Below are positions 17,757 to 25,379 of a stretch of DNA of 64,000 bases, one piece after another. The DNA lies in the NCBI GenBank assembly GCA_963747335.1, contig CAVVEV010000005.1:124001-188000 (forward strand). The letters are read 5' to 3'. The translations under genes and the position numbers were made by a program. The first letter of the stretch is position 1; every line of letters begins with the position of its first letter. The stretch is from Prado023 sp963747335. GTDB lineage: Bacteria; Actinomycetota; Actinomycetes; S36-B12; CAIYMF01. The notes under the pieces were generated by a model. That model had not been told where the DNA came from and searched no databases. It saw nothing but the letters and a program-made list of their open reading frames with translations.

Positions 17757-17780
17757 CAGGGCGCCCGCTCGGGGGATCGA

Positions 17781-17844
17781 AGGGGGCCGCAGGCCCCCTC
17801 GCCGGCCTCGGCCGGACGGAAGCCGCGACAGCGGATTCCGTCCG
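17781..17844. other. Probable oriT: two inverted repeats upstream of mobC
   Basis: A perfect hairpin AGGGGGCC-GCA-GGCCCCCT occupies 17781-17799. A longer dyad follows: CGGACGGAA (17813-17821) pairs with TTCCGTCCG (17836-17844), and inside it CCGC pairs with GCGG. Inverted repeats directly upstream of mobC-relaxase genes are the normal layout of an origin of transfer. The nick site itself cannot be located by eye. Confidence 0.5.
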
Positions 17845-17959
17845 ACGAGTAGGCTGGCTCACCCTTCCCGAGCATGGCTCTGCCGACCACGCGGGCCGAG
17901 GCTTCGAGGGCCAGGGACGGCAGGGACGCCGCTGGCTGGCCCTCGTCTGCCGGAGAGTC

Positions 17960-18396
17960 GCTACCCCCGCTACGCCGCAACACCGGGGCAGCGTTCGTGC
18001 TCGGCCCGCGCCTGTGGGCGCTGGTTTGGGTGTAGCGCCGATGCAGCGAAGTAGCGGGAGTGTGGCGGCGTTCGGCTGCCCCTCGCCGGCCGGCAGACGC
18101 CCTTGGCATCCGCGAGGGAGGGCGAGCGGAAGGCCCCGCCGGCCGGGCGTGACCGCCAGATGCCGCTACATCCGCTACGGCGCTACCGGACGGGCGGGGC
18201 GCGTGATCGGACGTGCACCTGAGCACAAGCCGAGGCCGTCCGGCGGCTGGATCTTGTAGCGACCAAGGTCCCCCGGAGGGAAGCCGAGCCGCTACACACG
18301 GTCCACACCGACCAAGCCCGAATCGACGATGGGGGCAGTCGCCCGTTGCGGGGTAGCGGGAGTAGCGGTGTTGCCGGGCTCAGGGGGCAGGTAGCG
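17960..18396. repeat. Cluster of CGCTAC/GTAGCG hexamers
   Basis: CGCTAC or its complement occurs at 17960, 17969, 18033, 18052, 18164, 18173, 18181, 18256, 18290, 18353, 18362 and 18391, often in pairs 8-10 bp apart. It spans the non-coding gap 17857-18291, where I see no gene, and the 3' end of the DUF3631 gene, where it encodes a Thr/Ala/Pro-rich tail. It may be iterons of a replication or regulatory site, or copies of the repetitive gene end. Confidence 0.45.
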
Positions 18397-19512
18397 GGCC
18401 CATGCGTCTCGCAGGTCGGCCAGCTTGTAGCCCTTGACCACCGACGCGCCGATCCGGATGTTGGTCGAGCGGATCTCGTAGCCGCGGAGGCGGCGGGCGA
18501 GGCTGGCGGGGTCCAGCGGCTTGCCGCGCAGGCTCCGCCACGGGGACTCCTCGATGCCCAGGAGCCCATCGAGGACGGCGGCCGTCGGAAGGGCGTCCGG
18601 GTAGCGGGCTGCGGCGAACACGGCCCGCAGGTCGGCGAGGAGCATCACGCTCAACGAGGGCTCAGATCGCTGGGCCTGGGCGACGAAGAACGAGCACGCT
18701 GCGGCCGAGCGCCCGGCCCACCGCTCGCTGACCCCCTGCGCGATGGCCAGCAGCGGTTCCCAGACGTCGGCAGGTCGGTCGACCACGCCCTCGGGCATGA
18801 GCGGGTCGTCCGCCAGCTCCACGCTCGTCAGGGCCTCGGCGAGGGCCTCACCGATCGTCAACCCCTGCGGCTCGTGATGACGCAGCCGGTACGGCTCGAC
18901 GACTTCGCCAGGGCCACGGCGGCGCATCCGTACCATGATCGACCGCGAGGCGATCGTGTCGGGGACGTCGTGGAGGCCAGCAACGGCCACCGCAGCGAAG
19001 GCGGGGAACTCGACGACCCGCTGCACCGATCCGAGGCCGACACACCGGTACGCCACGCCGGACCTCCGGTTCCCAGCATTGAGGAATCCGCGGATCTCCT
19101 CGTTGTCCTTGGCCTTGGGCCCGAAGATCGTGTCGATCTCGTCGAAGAGGATCGTGGGCCGGTGCTCGAGGTCCGAGACGGACCTGAACAGCGCCGCGGG
19201 GGTGCAGTTCACGGCATGCATCGGATGGCGCACCATCGATCCGATGACCTCAAGGGCCCGGGTCTTGCCGCTGCCAGGCTCCGGGGAGAGGAGCGCAAGC
19301 CGCGGCGTCGAGTCGAACGACTCGATCAGGTACGTGTGAGCCACCCACAGGGTCGCGGCGACCCGGGCGTGCTCGCTCGGCCAGACCACAAAACGGGCGA
19401 GGAAGGCCTCGGCAGCGTCGAGGGCCGCCTCCGCTCGGCGGTGGGTGGGCCGAGGCGAACGACCGGCTCCAGCTTCCGGGCGTTCGGCCCGCCTGGGGCG
19501 GCTGGACGTCAC
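18292..19512 (-). CDS. DUF3631 P-loop ATPase of mobile elements
   Basis: 406 residues. Walker A is LLSPEPGSGKTRALEVIG near residues 74-91 and Walker B is RPTILFDEIDTIFGP near 118-132. NAGNRRSGVAYRCVG and DTIASRSIMVRMRRR follow, then a C-terminal helical region. This is the helicase-like DUF3631 family found in actinobacterial integrative elements and phages, probably acting on element DNA during replication or excision. The GTG start lies 14 bp after the excisionase stop, so the two genes form one transcript. The last 25 residues (PATPQRATAP) are encoded by CGCTAC-type repeats. Confidence 0.8.
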   Translation of the reverse strand: MTSSRPRRAERPEAGAGRSPRPTHRRAEAALDAAEAFLARFVVWPSEHARVAATLWVAHTYLIESFDSTPRLALLSPEPGSGKTRALEVIGSMVRHPMHAVNCTPAALFRSVSDLEHRPTILFDEIDTIFGPKAKDNEEIRGFLNAGNRRSGVAYRCVGLGSVQRVVEFPAFAAVAVAGLHDVPDTIASRSIMVRMRRRGPGEVVEPYRLRHHEPQGLTIGEALAEALTSVELADDPLMPEGVVDRPADVWEPLLAIAQGVSERWAGRSAAACSFFVAQAQRSEPSLSVMLLADLRAVFAAARYPDALPTAAVLDGLLGIEESPWRSLRGKPLDPASLARRLRGYEIRSTNIRIGASVVKGYKLADLRDAWARYLPPEPGNTATPATPQRATAPIVDSGLVGVDRV

Positions 19513-19526
19513 GCATCATCAGGTCC

Positions 19527-19704
19527 TCAGGCCGCAGCGAGCGAGTCGATGAATGCGTCGAGCGACTCGCTGACGACCAGCCTTCGCCGCCCGATCTTGA
19601 CGGACTTGAATGCACCGTGAGTCCAACAACTCGTAGAACTTCGTCCGACCGATGCCCAGCCTGGCGCGTGCATCCTCCGTCGACTCCAGCCCCTTGTAGC
19701 TCAT
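19527..19704 (-). pseudogene. xis: Excisionase-type helix-turn-helix protein, one-base frameshift
   Basis: A small MerR/Xis-like DNA-binding protein. It begins MSYKGLESTEDARARLGIGR TKFYELLDS after GGGAG. The reading then needs a shift near 19623 to GAFKSVKIGRRRLVVSESLD and ends in AFIDSLAA. This is the classic excisionase layout, with a helix-turn-helix, a wing Lys-Ile-Gly-Arg-Arg and a short C-terminal helix. One extra base breaks it: the span is 178 nt, which is not a multiple of three. It is followed directly by the DUF3631 gene and lies upstream of, and divergent from, the integrase region. Confidence 0.72.
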
Positions 19705-19724
19705 GCTCGTCTCCCTCTCCGATT

Positions 19725-19830
19725 GGTTGCGCAACCTATTGTTTGGTCGCTGGCGCTCACCGTAGGCCGCAAGAACACGTCTGGCAATAGGTTCCGCAAC
19801 CATGTACCGTGTTCGGACATGAGCGAACAC
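19725..19830. promoter_or_regulatory. Inverted operator-like repeats between xis and the integrase side
   Basis: GGTTGCGCAACCTATT (19725-19740) contains a perfect 12-bp palindrome. It recurs inverted with one change as AATAGGTTCCGCAACC (19786-19801). A third dyad, GTGTTCG-N8-CGAACAC, lies at 19809-19830. They sit in the divergent control region of the element and are likely sites for Xis or an element repressor. Confidence 0.55.
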
Positions 19831-20261
19831 CAGTACCGACAACCCGGAGCCCGGGAGGTGCTCTGGGTATCGCCGGAGCACCCCGCAGTCGCGCTTGCGC
19901 TACGAACGCCCGAACGAGCAATCCCCGTGGCTGGTGACAGGCCTGATCGCCAGTTCGCAGGTGGCGGGCCTGGGGTCGGCGTGGATGAAGCGATTCCCTT
20001 GGAGACGGGCTAGGCAATCCCACTCGGCTAGCGCGGATCATCTGGGATGACGCACCCACCATCGAGCACCTCGACGAGGTATTCGACGAGAACGAGGCAG
20101 CTCGAGTCCCAACGCGACCGACATCTGCACGGCCGCCAAGTACCGACTGCAGGTCGCTCCCCGCCACGGAGACCTGATCTTCGCGCACCGAGTCGACTGG
20201 CATCGACCATGCAGGAGCGACCTGGAGTACGACCAGATGATGAGCGACCTCCGGAACGCAG
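19831..20261 (+). other. Gap with fragmentary coding signals
   Basis: No intact gene is visible. Short protein-like stretches appear in different plus frames, for example YERPNEQSPWLVTGLIASSQ (about 19897-19956), IIWDDAPTIEHLDEVFDENE (about 20037-20096) and DLEYDQMMSDLRNAG (about 20221-20265). They suggest one or two small genes broken by indels. I recognise no family. Confidence 0.3.
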
Positions 20262-20482
20262 GTGCCGCTGGCGCGACCGAGCACGACGATCGAGGAAGCC
20301 AAGAAGGACTTCTTCTACAAGACGGTGGCGCGCATCTACGAGGCCGCCGTGCGCGCGACGGGGAAGCCGGTTGAGGCCGTCGCCCAGGCCTACGACGCCC
20401 CAAGACCTCTGCCGCCAACTGGGTCCGCGAGGCCCGGGTCCGCGGCTACCTCCCACCCACTACGAAAGGACGCGCGACATGA
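20262..20482 (+). pseudogene. Small helix-turn-helix protein in front of the integrase, frame-disrupted
   Basis: It reads TTIEEAKKDFFYKTVARIYE and then GKPVEAVAQAYD from a GTG at 20262. Near 20400, in a CCCC run, it must change frame to continue KTSAANWVREARVRGYLPPT and stop at 20482. The second half is a helix-turn-helix of the type commonly encoded just before actinobacterial tyrosine integrases. Its TGA overlaps the integrase ATG (ATGA), so translation is coupled. It may control integrase expression. Confidence 0.55.
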
Positions 20483-21582
20483 CCAAGCGAGGGAACGGCG
20501 AGGGGAGCATCACCAAGCACGCCACGCGCGATCTCTGGATGGTCCGGTGGAGCGAGGAAGTCCGTGGCGAGCCGGCCCGCCCTACTCAGTACGCGAAGAC
20601 GAAGGAGGAGGCCGTCGCCATTCTGCGAGCGGCGACCAATCGCGTGGAATCGGGACAGCCCGGCATCGACTCAGTTGCACCCTTCAAGGTCGTTGCAGAA
20701 CTGTGGCGGCGAACGGCCGGGATCAGCCAGGACATCAGCACCAAATCGATGCAGACGTACTCAGGGGTGCTCCGGCTCCACGTCTACCCAGTCATCGGGC
20801 ACGTTCCGCTCAAGGCCGTCAAGCCCTCCCACGTGACGTTGGTTATCGCGTCGATGGCCGAGAAGGGCCTGTCGAAGTCATACCAACACCAGGCTCACAA
20901 GGCGATCAGCGGCGTGTTCAAGATGGCCATCGACGACGAGCTTGTGGTGCGGAATCCCACCCGGTCTGTGAAGGCCCCTCGTGGGGGGCACAAACCGAAG
21001 GTGGTGCCCACCCGCACGCAGGTCCTCTCCATGATCAACACAGCTCCGGACGCGCGGATGCGAACGTTCGTCGCCGTGCTTGCGTACTCCGGGCTGCGCA
21101 TCTCCGAAGCCGTCGGCCTTCGTTGGCAGGACTGGGACGGCGCGGGGACCATGCGAGTGATGCGGGCGAAGGGTGGTCGCCCACGGGCCATCCCCGTGCC
21201 GGAGAAGCTGCAGGTGGAGCTCAAGGCGTGGCGAAAGGCCCAGAGGGCCGAGCAGGTCGCGGCCGTCTGGTGGGACACCGAGCACGACTGGATCCTGTCG
21301 ACCGACGTCGGAACTCATTGGGATCCGCACAACGCGCGGAAGCGGTTCAAACTCATCGCCGACGGCCACCCCGCGAAGGGCCGCGAGGGCATCTGCCCAG
21401 GAGCGACGCCGCACTCCATGCGGCATGCGACGGCAACGATCCTGCTCGAGGAGGGCGTGCCGATGCGGGTGGTCTCGGAGCTGCTGGGGCACTCGTCGAC
21501 GCGGATCACGGAGGACGTGTACTCGCACGTGACGGCCCGGCTGGCCGAGGAGTCGGCGGCGGCACTGGACCGGGCGCTGTGA
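20479..21582 (+). CDS. int: Tyrosine integrase (site-specific recombinase)
   Basis: 367 residues. The N-terminal arm-binding region reads MTKRGNGEGSITKHATRDLW. The SAM-like core-binding domain is near 60-150. The catalytic domain has Arg in AYSGLRISEAVGLRW (near 204), HSMRHATATILLEEG (HxxR near 312), LLGHSSTRITEDVY (His near 336) and the nucleophile Tyr in EDVYSHV (near 346). All key residues are present. GAAAGGA precedes the ATG at 20479. It is probably responsible for recombination at the tRNA-Arg repeats. Its 3' end abuts the truncated NACHT gene on the other strand. Confidence 0.93.
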   Translation: MTKRGNGEGSITKHATRDLWMVRWSEEVRGEPARPTQYAKTKEEAVAILRAATNRVESGQPGIDSVAPFKVVAELWRRTAGISQDISTKSMQTYSGVLRLHVYPVIGHVPLKAVKPSHVTLVIASMAEKGLSKSYQHQAHKAISGVFKMAIDDELVVRNPTRSVKAPRGGHKPKVVPTRTQVLSMINTAPDARMRTFVAVLAYSGLRISEAVGLRWQDWDGAGTMRVMRAKGGRPRAIPVPEKLQVELKAWRKAQRAEQVAAVWWDTEHDWILSTDVGTHWDPHNARKRFKLIADGHPAKGREGICPGATPHSMRHATATILLEEGVPMRVVSELLGHSSTRITEDVYSHVTARLAEESAAALDRAL

Positions 21583-22784
21583 TGGCTCCGGTACATCTCT
21601 TCTGCCACGTCAGAGAGCAATTGCATATGTTGGTCGGCCGTGAGATAAGGCTCCCCCGTGTCCCTGAACTTCCATTTGTCCGAGACCTCACGTCGTACGA
21701 ATGCCTGAACGACTGCAGCGACCCCGCTCAATGGGTCATCAGCAGATCGGATGAACTCAGCCGGCGTGATGCCATACGTCAGAAGTGCTCGAGCAACCTG
21801 CGCGAGGAGAAATGGGCGCGTGACAAGGGGGTGGTCGTCCGCGTCCCCCAATTCCACGGCGATCTCAGCGTACGTCGCCGCAGCGTCGGAATCTATCTCA
21901 GCCTCGCCAAACAGAGCCTGGAGATACGCAACCCCTTCTCGCTCAGTCCAAGGCAATAGAGAGATCTGATCGAATTGACACGGGGACGTAAGGGCCCTCT
22001 TGAGGAGTCCGGCTCGCCTTAAGTAGTCATCCGTGTCGAAGAACGTTCGGCGAGCTGCTGCAATCACGGAGCCTCGCCCACCAAGTTGACTCACAAGGGC
22101 TGCAAGCGCCCCTATCGCATCGGTGCCTCCCTGCTCGGCCGCTAGCTCGTCGAAACCATCGATGGCGAGCACCAGCGCGCCGCGACGCATCAGCCGGATT
22201 ATGGACGCCATCCAAAGGCCAGTCATTCGAAGTTCGCCAAGGTCCCCCATGAGGGCCTCCGACAGGCGCAGCAGCTGACGCCCTTGCAGGTCAAGATGCC
22301 AGAATACGTAGTCACTTGTGCCGTTTGAGAATGCCTGCGCCTGTCGGTATTGAAACTCGCGCAAGAGCGCTGTCTTACCATGACCTGCGTCCGCGGTAAT
22401 GAAGGCAATTCTCGATGCAAACGCTGGGCCGTCCTCGCACTCGGCCTTCAGCACTTCCATGGCGAGCCCGGTCTGGACGGACTCAACTGGCCGACTTACC
22501 TCCACCGGGCTGTCAACAAACGCCTGAATGGGGCCTCGCCGTGCGACCAAGCGCTGCGCCAATACGTCGAGGCGCCCAAGCGTTCGGGTGAGAAACGCTT
22601 GGTACGGTATATCGGATCCATCAACGGTTACAAACTGCTGCCCACTCCCAAGTTCCCGGAATCTTCCTGACAGCGCCTGACCACCTCGCATCATGACGAA
22701 TGTTCCATCGGGGTCAACGACTACGTCGTCTTCCTCGTCGGCGAACGCAGCGAGGTCAGCACGCAACTCGTCCAGTTCCATCAA
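21315..22784 (-). CDS. NACHT/STAND NTPase, C-terminally truncated
   Basis: P-loop NTPase of the NACHT class. Walker A FITADAGHGKTALLREF lies near residues 124-140 and Walker B GALVLAIDGFDELAAEQGG near 203-221, with the DGxDE signature. STAND proteins sense invaders and switch on a fused or partner effector. Native sequence ends near 21588 (SDVAEEMYR, about residue 399). The remaining 90 codons are antisense to the integrase, so the winged-helix and sensor part is missing. The ATG overlaps the stop of the NYN gene by four bases (ATGA). Base composition is visibly richer in A+T than the flanks. No N-terminal effector is recognised, so the NYN partner may be the effector. Confidence 0.75.
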   Translation of the reverse strand: MMELDELRADLAAFADEEDDVVVDPDGTFVMMRGGQALSGRFRELGSGQQFVTVDGSDIPYQAFLTRTLGRLDVLAQRLVARRGPIQAFVDSPVEVSRPVESVQTGLAMEVLKAECEDGPAFASRIAFITADAGHGKTALLREFQYRQAQAFSNGTSDYVFWHLDLQGRQLLRLSEALMGDLGELRMTGLWMASIIRLMRRGALVLAIDGFDELAAEQGGTDAIGALAALVSQLGGRGSVIAAARRTFFDTDDYLRRAGLLKRALTSPCQFDQISLLPWTEREGVAYLQALFGEAEIDSDAAATYAEIAVELGDADDHPLVTRPFLLAQVARALLTYGITPAEFIRSADDPLSGVAAVVQAFVRREVSDKWKFRDTGEPYLTADQHMQLLSDVAEEMYRSHHSARSSAAADSSASRAVTCEYTSSVIRVDECPSSSETTRIGTPSSSRIVAVACRMECGVAPGQMPSRPFAGWPSAMSLNRFRALCGSQ

Positions 22785-23626
22785 ATCGCCCTATTCATGG
22801 TTTGCACGGCTACTCCCATTCTCCTTAGAAGCTCTGCTTCGGAATCCGGTAAGTCCCTGGACGGAGTTAGCAAATAGAGTCGTCTTGCTGTGAACGCGTC
22901 GCGACAAGCAGCGTAGAGCAGTGGAGGAACGAAGTCCGTGTCACCAGATACAAGGAACACGGCAGAGATCCCTTCGTCCTCGGCTGCGGCCAACAGATCG
23001 CACGAGAGGAGCGTGTCTACCATTTTTTGCTCGTGTGCCACGAAGGCTGAGGTCGCCGTGACGCCACACGCATCAGCCGGGCAGAGGCTCCCGGGCCCTT
23101 TGGTGAATTGCTTCAGGATCCGAGCTGGACATGCGACGGGGTCTCGCTGACAGCCCGGTGGGATGGGCCCCGAAAGCCTGAGTCTGGGCACTGATCCTCG
23201 GTGCCGGTACGTGTCTTGTAGGACGAACGCAGGTGCCGCGAGGAGGCTCGTGGCGAGTTCGACCGTGCCGCGGACCGACACGCCATTCGTGTGAAGCAGT
23301 GGGAAGGGATCTGCCATCGCCATGGCCGCGGCAACTTCACTTCCCATTCGACTCAAGACACCACCGCTCATCCACCCTCCGTAAAGGCGGACAGTGATAA
23401 CGCCGATGCGCGGGACTGAATCGCAAGCGAGCGTGATCAGAGTCAGGAGCGAGTGCCTAAGTTCAGGTCCAGCTAGTGCCGTACTTCCAGGCGGATGGAC
23501 GTTGTCAAGGTCGACAAGGATCACCGCTGACTTGGGACGATACTCGTCGGCAGAGACCCCTGTGCCCTCTTCAGCCACGGGCCGCCATCCTATCGTCGGA
23601 GTTCCCCCGGACCAGGGGACGCGCAT
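22781..23626 (-). CDS. NYN/PIN-like nuclease-domain protein, partner of the NACHT NTPase
   Basis: 281 residues. The NYN (LabA/DUF88) fold is indicated by AVILVDLDNVHPPGS near 34-48, QKMVDTLLSCDLLAAAEDEG near 201-220 and AVFLVSGDTDFVPPLLYA near 222-239. The conserved aspartates coordinate metal for RNA cleavage in the family. An unusual middle region holds Cys/Pro-rich stretches (GPIPPGCQRDPVACP; CPADACG), perhaps a metal site. An alternative start is GTG 23578. It is the first gene of an overlapping pair with the NACHT gene, so a nuclease effector is plausible but inferred. Confidence 0.75.
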   Translation of the reverse strand: MRVPWSGGTPTIGWRPVAEEGTGVSADEYRPKSAVILVDLDNVHPPGSTALAGPELRHSLLTLITLACDSVPRIGVITVRLYGGWMSGGVLSRMGSEVAAAMAMADPFPLLHTNGVSVRGTVELATSLLAAPAFVLQDTYRHRGSVPRLRLSGPIPPGCQRDPVACPARILKQFTKGPGSLCPADACGVTATSAFVAHEQKMVDTLLSCDLLAAAEDEGISAVFLVSGDTDFVPPLLYAACRDAFTARRLYLLTPSRDLPDSEAELLRRMGVAVQTMNRAI

Positions 23627-23898
23627 GGCTGCCGATCCCCGGTCGAGTCCGTCTCGCGCAACAGCCTAGCCCGGGTCAACCACGATTCGCGTGGGAAGTC
23701 GTCCCATGGATGTCATGCCGATCCTCGGCACCGCATCCACGAGAGGCTTCTCCGCCCTAGCCGGCTTACCCCGCCACAGCCCGTACAGCTTGCGGCAGTT
23801 GCTGGCCTCGCACAACACCAGATTCGACGGCGCGCACAGGCGGGTGGAGTCCCCCTGTATTGGAGCTTATCGAGTATCCTTCAATGAAGGAGGTGGCT

Positions 23899-25152
23899 GT
23901 GGGACGATATGTGGAGGCGATCTGGCCCGGGAATCCGTCCGGGTCCACCAGGGCGGAGCGCACATCCTGCCGCTATCAGGCCTACGTGCCCGACCCACTG
24001 GTGAGTTCGGAGTCGAGCGTTCCCGCCTCGGTCGCGGCCGACCTGGCCGAGGTCGAGCAGCGTGTTCGCGCCCTCAACGCCGACCACCCCGGGCTGGCCA
24101 ACCTCGAGCCACTCGCCCGATTCCTGCTGCGCGCCGAAGCCGTGGCCAGCTCCAATATCGAGGGCCTGACCATCAACGTGCGAAGGCTCGCCCGCAGCGA
24201 GGCCGTCGAACGCGAGGGACTGCCGGTGACCGACGAGACGGCACGGGCCGTCGTGGGGAACGTCCGAGCCCTTGACGAGGCCATCTCCCTGGCCACCGAC
24301 CCGACCCGGCCGGTCACGGTCGAGGACATCCGGACGATCCATGCAGCGCTCCTGTCCGGCACCCGCGACGAGACCTGGGCAGGAGTCGTCAGGAACCAGC
24401 AGAACTGGATCGGCGGCCGAAACCCGTGCGCCGCAGCGTTCGTCCCCCCACCGCCGAGTGAAGTGCCTGGACTCCTGGACGATCTGGCCGCCTATCTCAC
24501 AGGCGACGACCACCCCGCCCTCCTGCAGGCCGCCCTGGCGCACAGCCAGTTCGAGACGATCCACCCGTTCGCTGACGGCAACGGGCGCACCGGCCGGGCA
24601 TTGATCCAACTCGTCCTGCGCCGTCGGGGCGTCGCCACCCGCGTGCAGCCTCCCGTCAGCCTCGTCCTGGCCACCCGGGCCGACGCCTACGTCCGGGCCC
24701 TCGACGGCACCCGGTCCGACGCCCCGGGCACCGAGGGCCTTCTCGACTGGGTCGAACTGTTCCTGTCCGCGACCGGCCGCGCCTGCGCCGACACCGAGCA
24801 CTTCGCCGCCCAACTGGCCACGTGGCAGCAGGACGCCCGCGCCCGGCTCGGCAAGGTGCGCGCAGACTCGGCGGCCCTCCTGCTCCTGGACGCGCTCCCG
24901 TCCCTCCCTGTGTTCTCGATCACCACGGCGGCCGCGCACATCGGACGCACCTTCAAGTCGACCAGCGACGCCGTGGAGCGGCTGCGCGATGCCGACGTCG
25001 TGCGACAGGTCACGCTGGGCCGACGCAACCGGGCCTTCGAGGCGGTTGGGTTGTTCGAGGCCTTCACCGGTTTCGAGCGCATGCTGGCCAGCCCAGATGC
25101 CGACACGGCCATCAGCCCACCGCGACGGCCGGTTCCCCAGCGACCCCACTGA
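23899..25152 (+). CDS. Fic-domain protein (probable AMP transferase)
   Basis: 417 residues. Fic proteins transfer AMP or related groups from nucleotides to target proteins. The active-site motif HPFADGNGRTGRALIQLVL begins near residue 221, with canonical His, Asn and two Arg. The inhibitory motif S-x3-E-G (SSNIEGL) lies near 84-90 in the N-terminal helix, so the protein is self-inhibited (class II). A C-terminal winged-helix-like region (SITTAAAHIGRTFKSTSDAV) follows. GTG 23899 is chosen because AAGGAGG ends five bases upstream. It is the last gene before the right attachment site. No separate antitoxin is visible. Confidence 0.9.
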   Translation: MGRYVEAIWPGNPSGSTRAERTSCRYQAYVPDPLVSSESSVPASVAADLAEVEQRVRALNADHPGLANLEPLARFLLRAEAVASSNIEGLTINVRRLARSEAVEREGLPVTDETARAVVGNVRALDEAISLATDPTRPVTVEDIRTIHAALLSGTRDETWAGVVRNQQNWIGGRNPCAAAFVPPPPSEVPGLLDDLAAYLTGDDHPALLQAALAHSQFETIHPFADGNGRTGRALIQLVLRRRGVATRVQPPVSLVLATRADAYVRALDGTRSDAPGTEGLLDWVELFLSATGRACADTEHFAAQLATWQQDARARLGKVRADSAALLLLDALPSLPVFSITTAAAHIGRTFKSTSDAVERLRDADVVRQVTLGRRNRAFEAVGLFEAFTGFERMLASPDADTAISPPRRPVPQRPH

Positions 25153-25276
25153 GTTAGCGCCGTACACCAACCCGTACACCAACTGGGTGGAATCCGGGGG
25201 TGTCCGTGAGTACCCGCCGACCCCCGTTTCGTGCTCAGCGCGACCCCTGGCGACCACCCCGGAACCGCCTGATTGG

Positions 25277-25313
25277 ACCCGGCTGGTTGGGGGTTCGAGT
25301 CCCTCCGGGCGCA
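25277..25313 (+). repeat. attR: right copy of the 30-bp repeat plus the displaced tRNA-Arg 3' end
   Basis: 25277-25306 is identical to 13266-13295. It is followed by GGGCGCA, so that CGGGCGC (25306-25312, or one base either way in the C/G run) supplies the acceptor strand that pairs perfectly with GCGCCCG at 13230. This is the rest of the tRNA-Arg(TCT) gene, separated by the island. No CCA is encoded at once; CACC follows. Confidence 0.8.
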
Positions 25314-25343
25314 CACCTCCGGGCGCACACCTCCGGGCGCACA
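25302..25343 (+). repeat. Three tandem copies of a 14-bp unit at the right end
   Basis: CCTCCGGGCGCACA is repeated exactly at 25302-25315, 25316-25329 and 25330-25343. The first copy is the end of the tRNA gene, so the array arose by duplication of the tRNA 3' terminus. Slippage or repeated recombination at the attachment site could explain it. Confidence 0.85.
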
Positions 25344-25379
25344 CCGGCACACAACGTGGCTGGTCAAACCCGAGCTGAT

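Larger units (their letters stand above)
13296..25306. mobile_element. Integrated mobilisable element or island of about 12 kb in tRNA-Arg
   Basis: Bounded by identical 30-bp copies of tRNA-Arg sequence (13266-13295 and 25277-25306). It carries a tyrosine integrase, an excisionase remnant, a MobC/relaxase cassette, a DUF3631 ATPase, a decayed helicase, an NYN-NACHT pair and a Fic protein. No type IV secretion or replication genes are evident, so it looks like a mobilisable rather than self-transmissible element, or the remains of more than one. The integrase lies 3.7 kb from the right end and directly abuts a truncated gene, and the left end starts inside a helicase. Internal deletions have therefore probably occurred. 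Confidence 0.78.

Noticed and set aside
25302..25343. CRISPR-like array
   Set aside because: The three 14-bp units are contiguous without spacers and derive from the tRNA end. No cas genes or spacer-repeat pattern occurs in the window.
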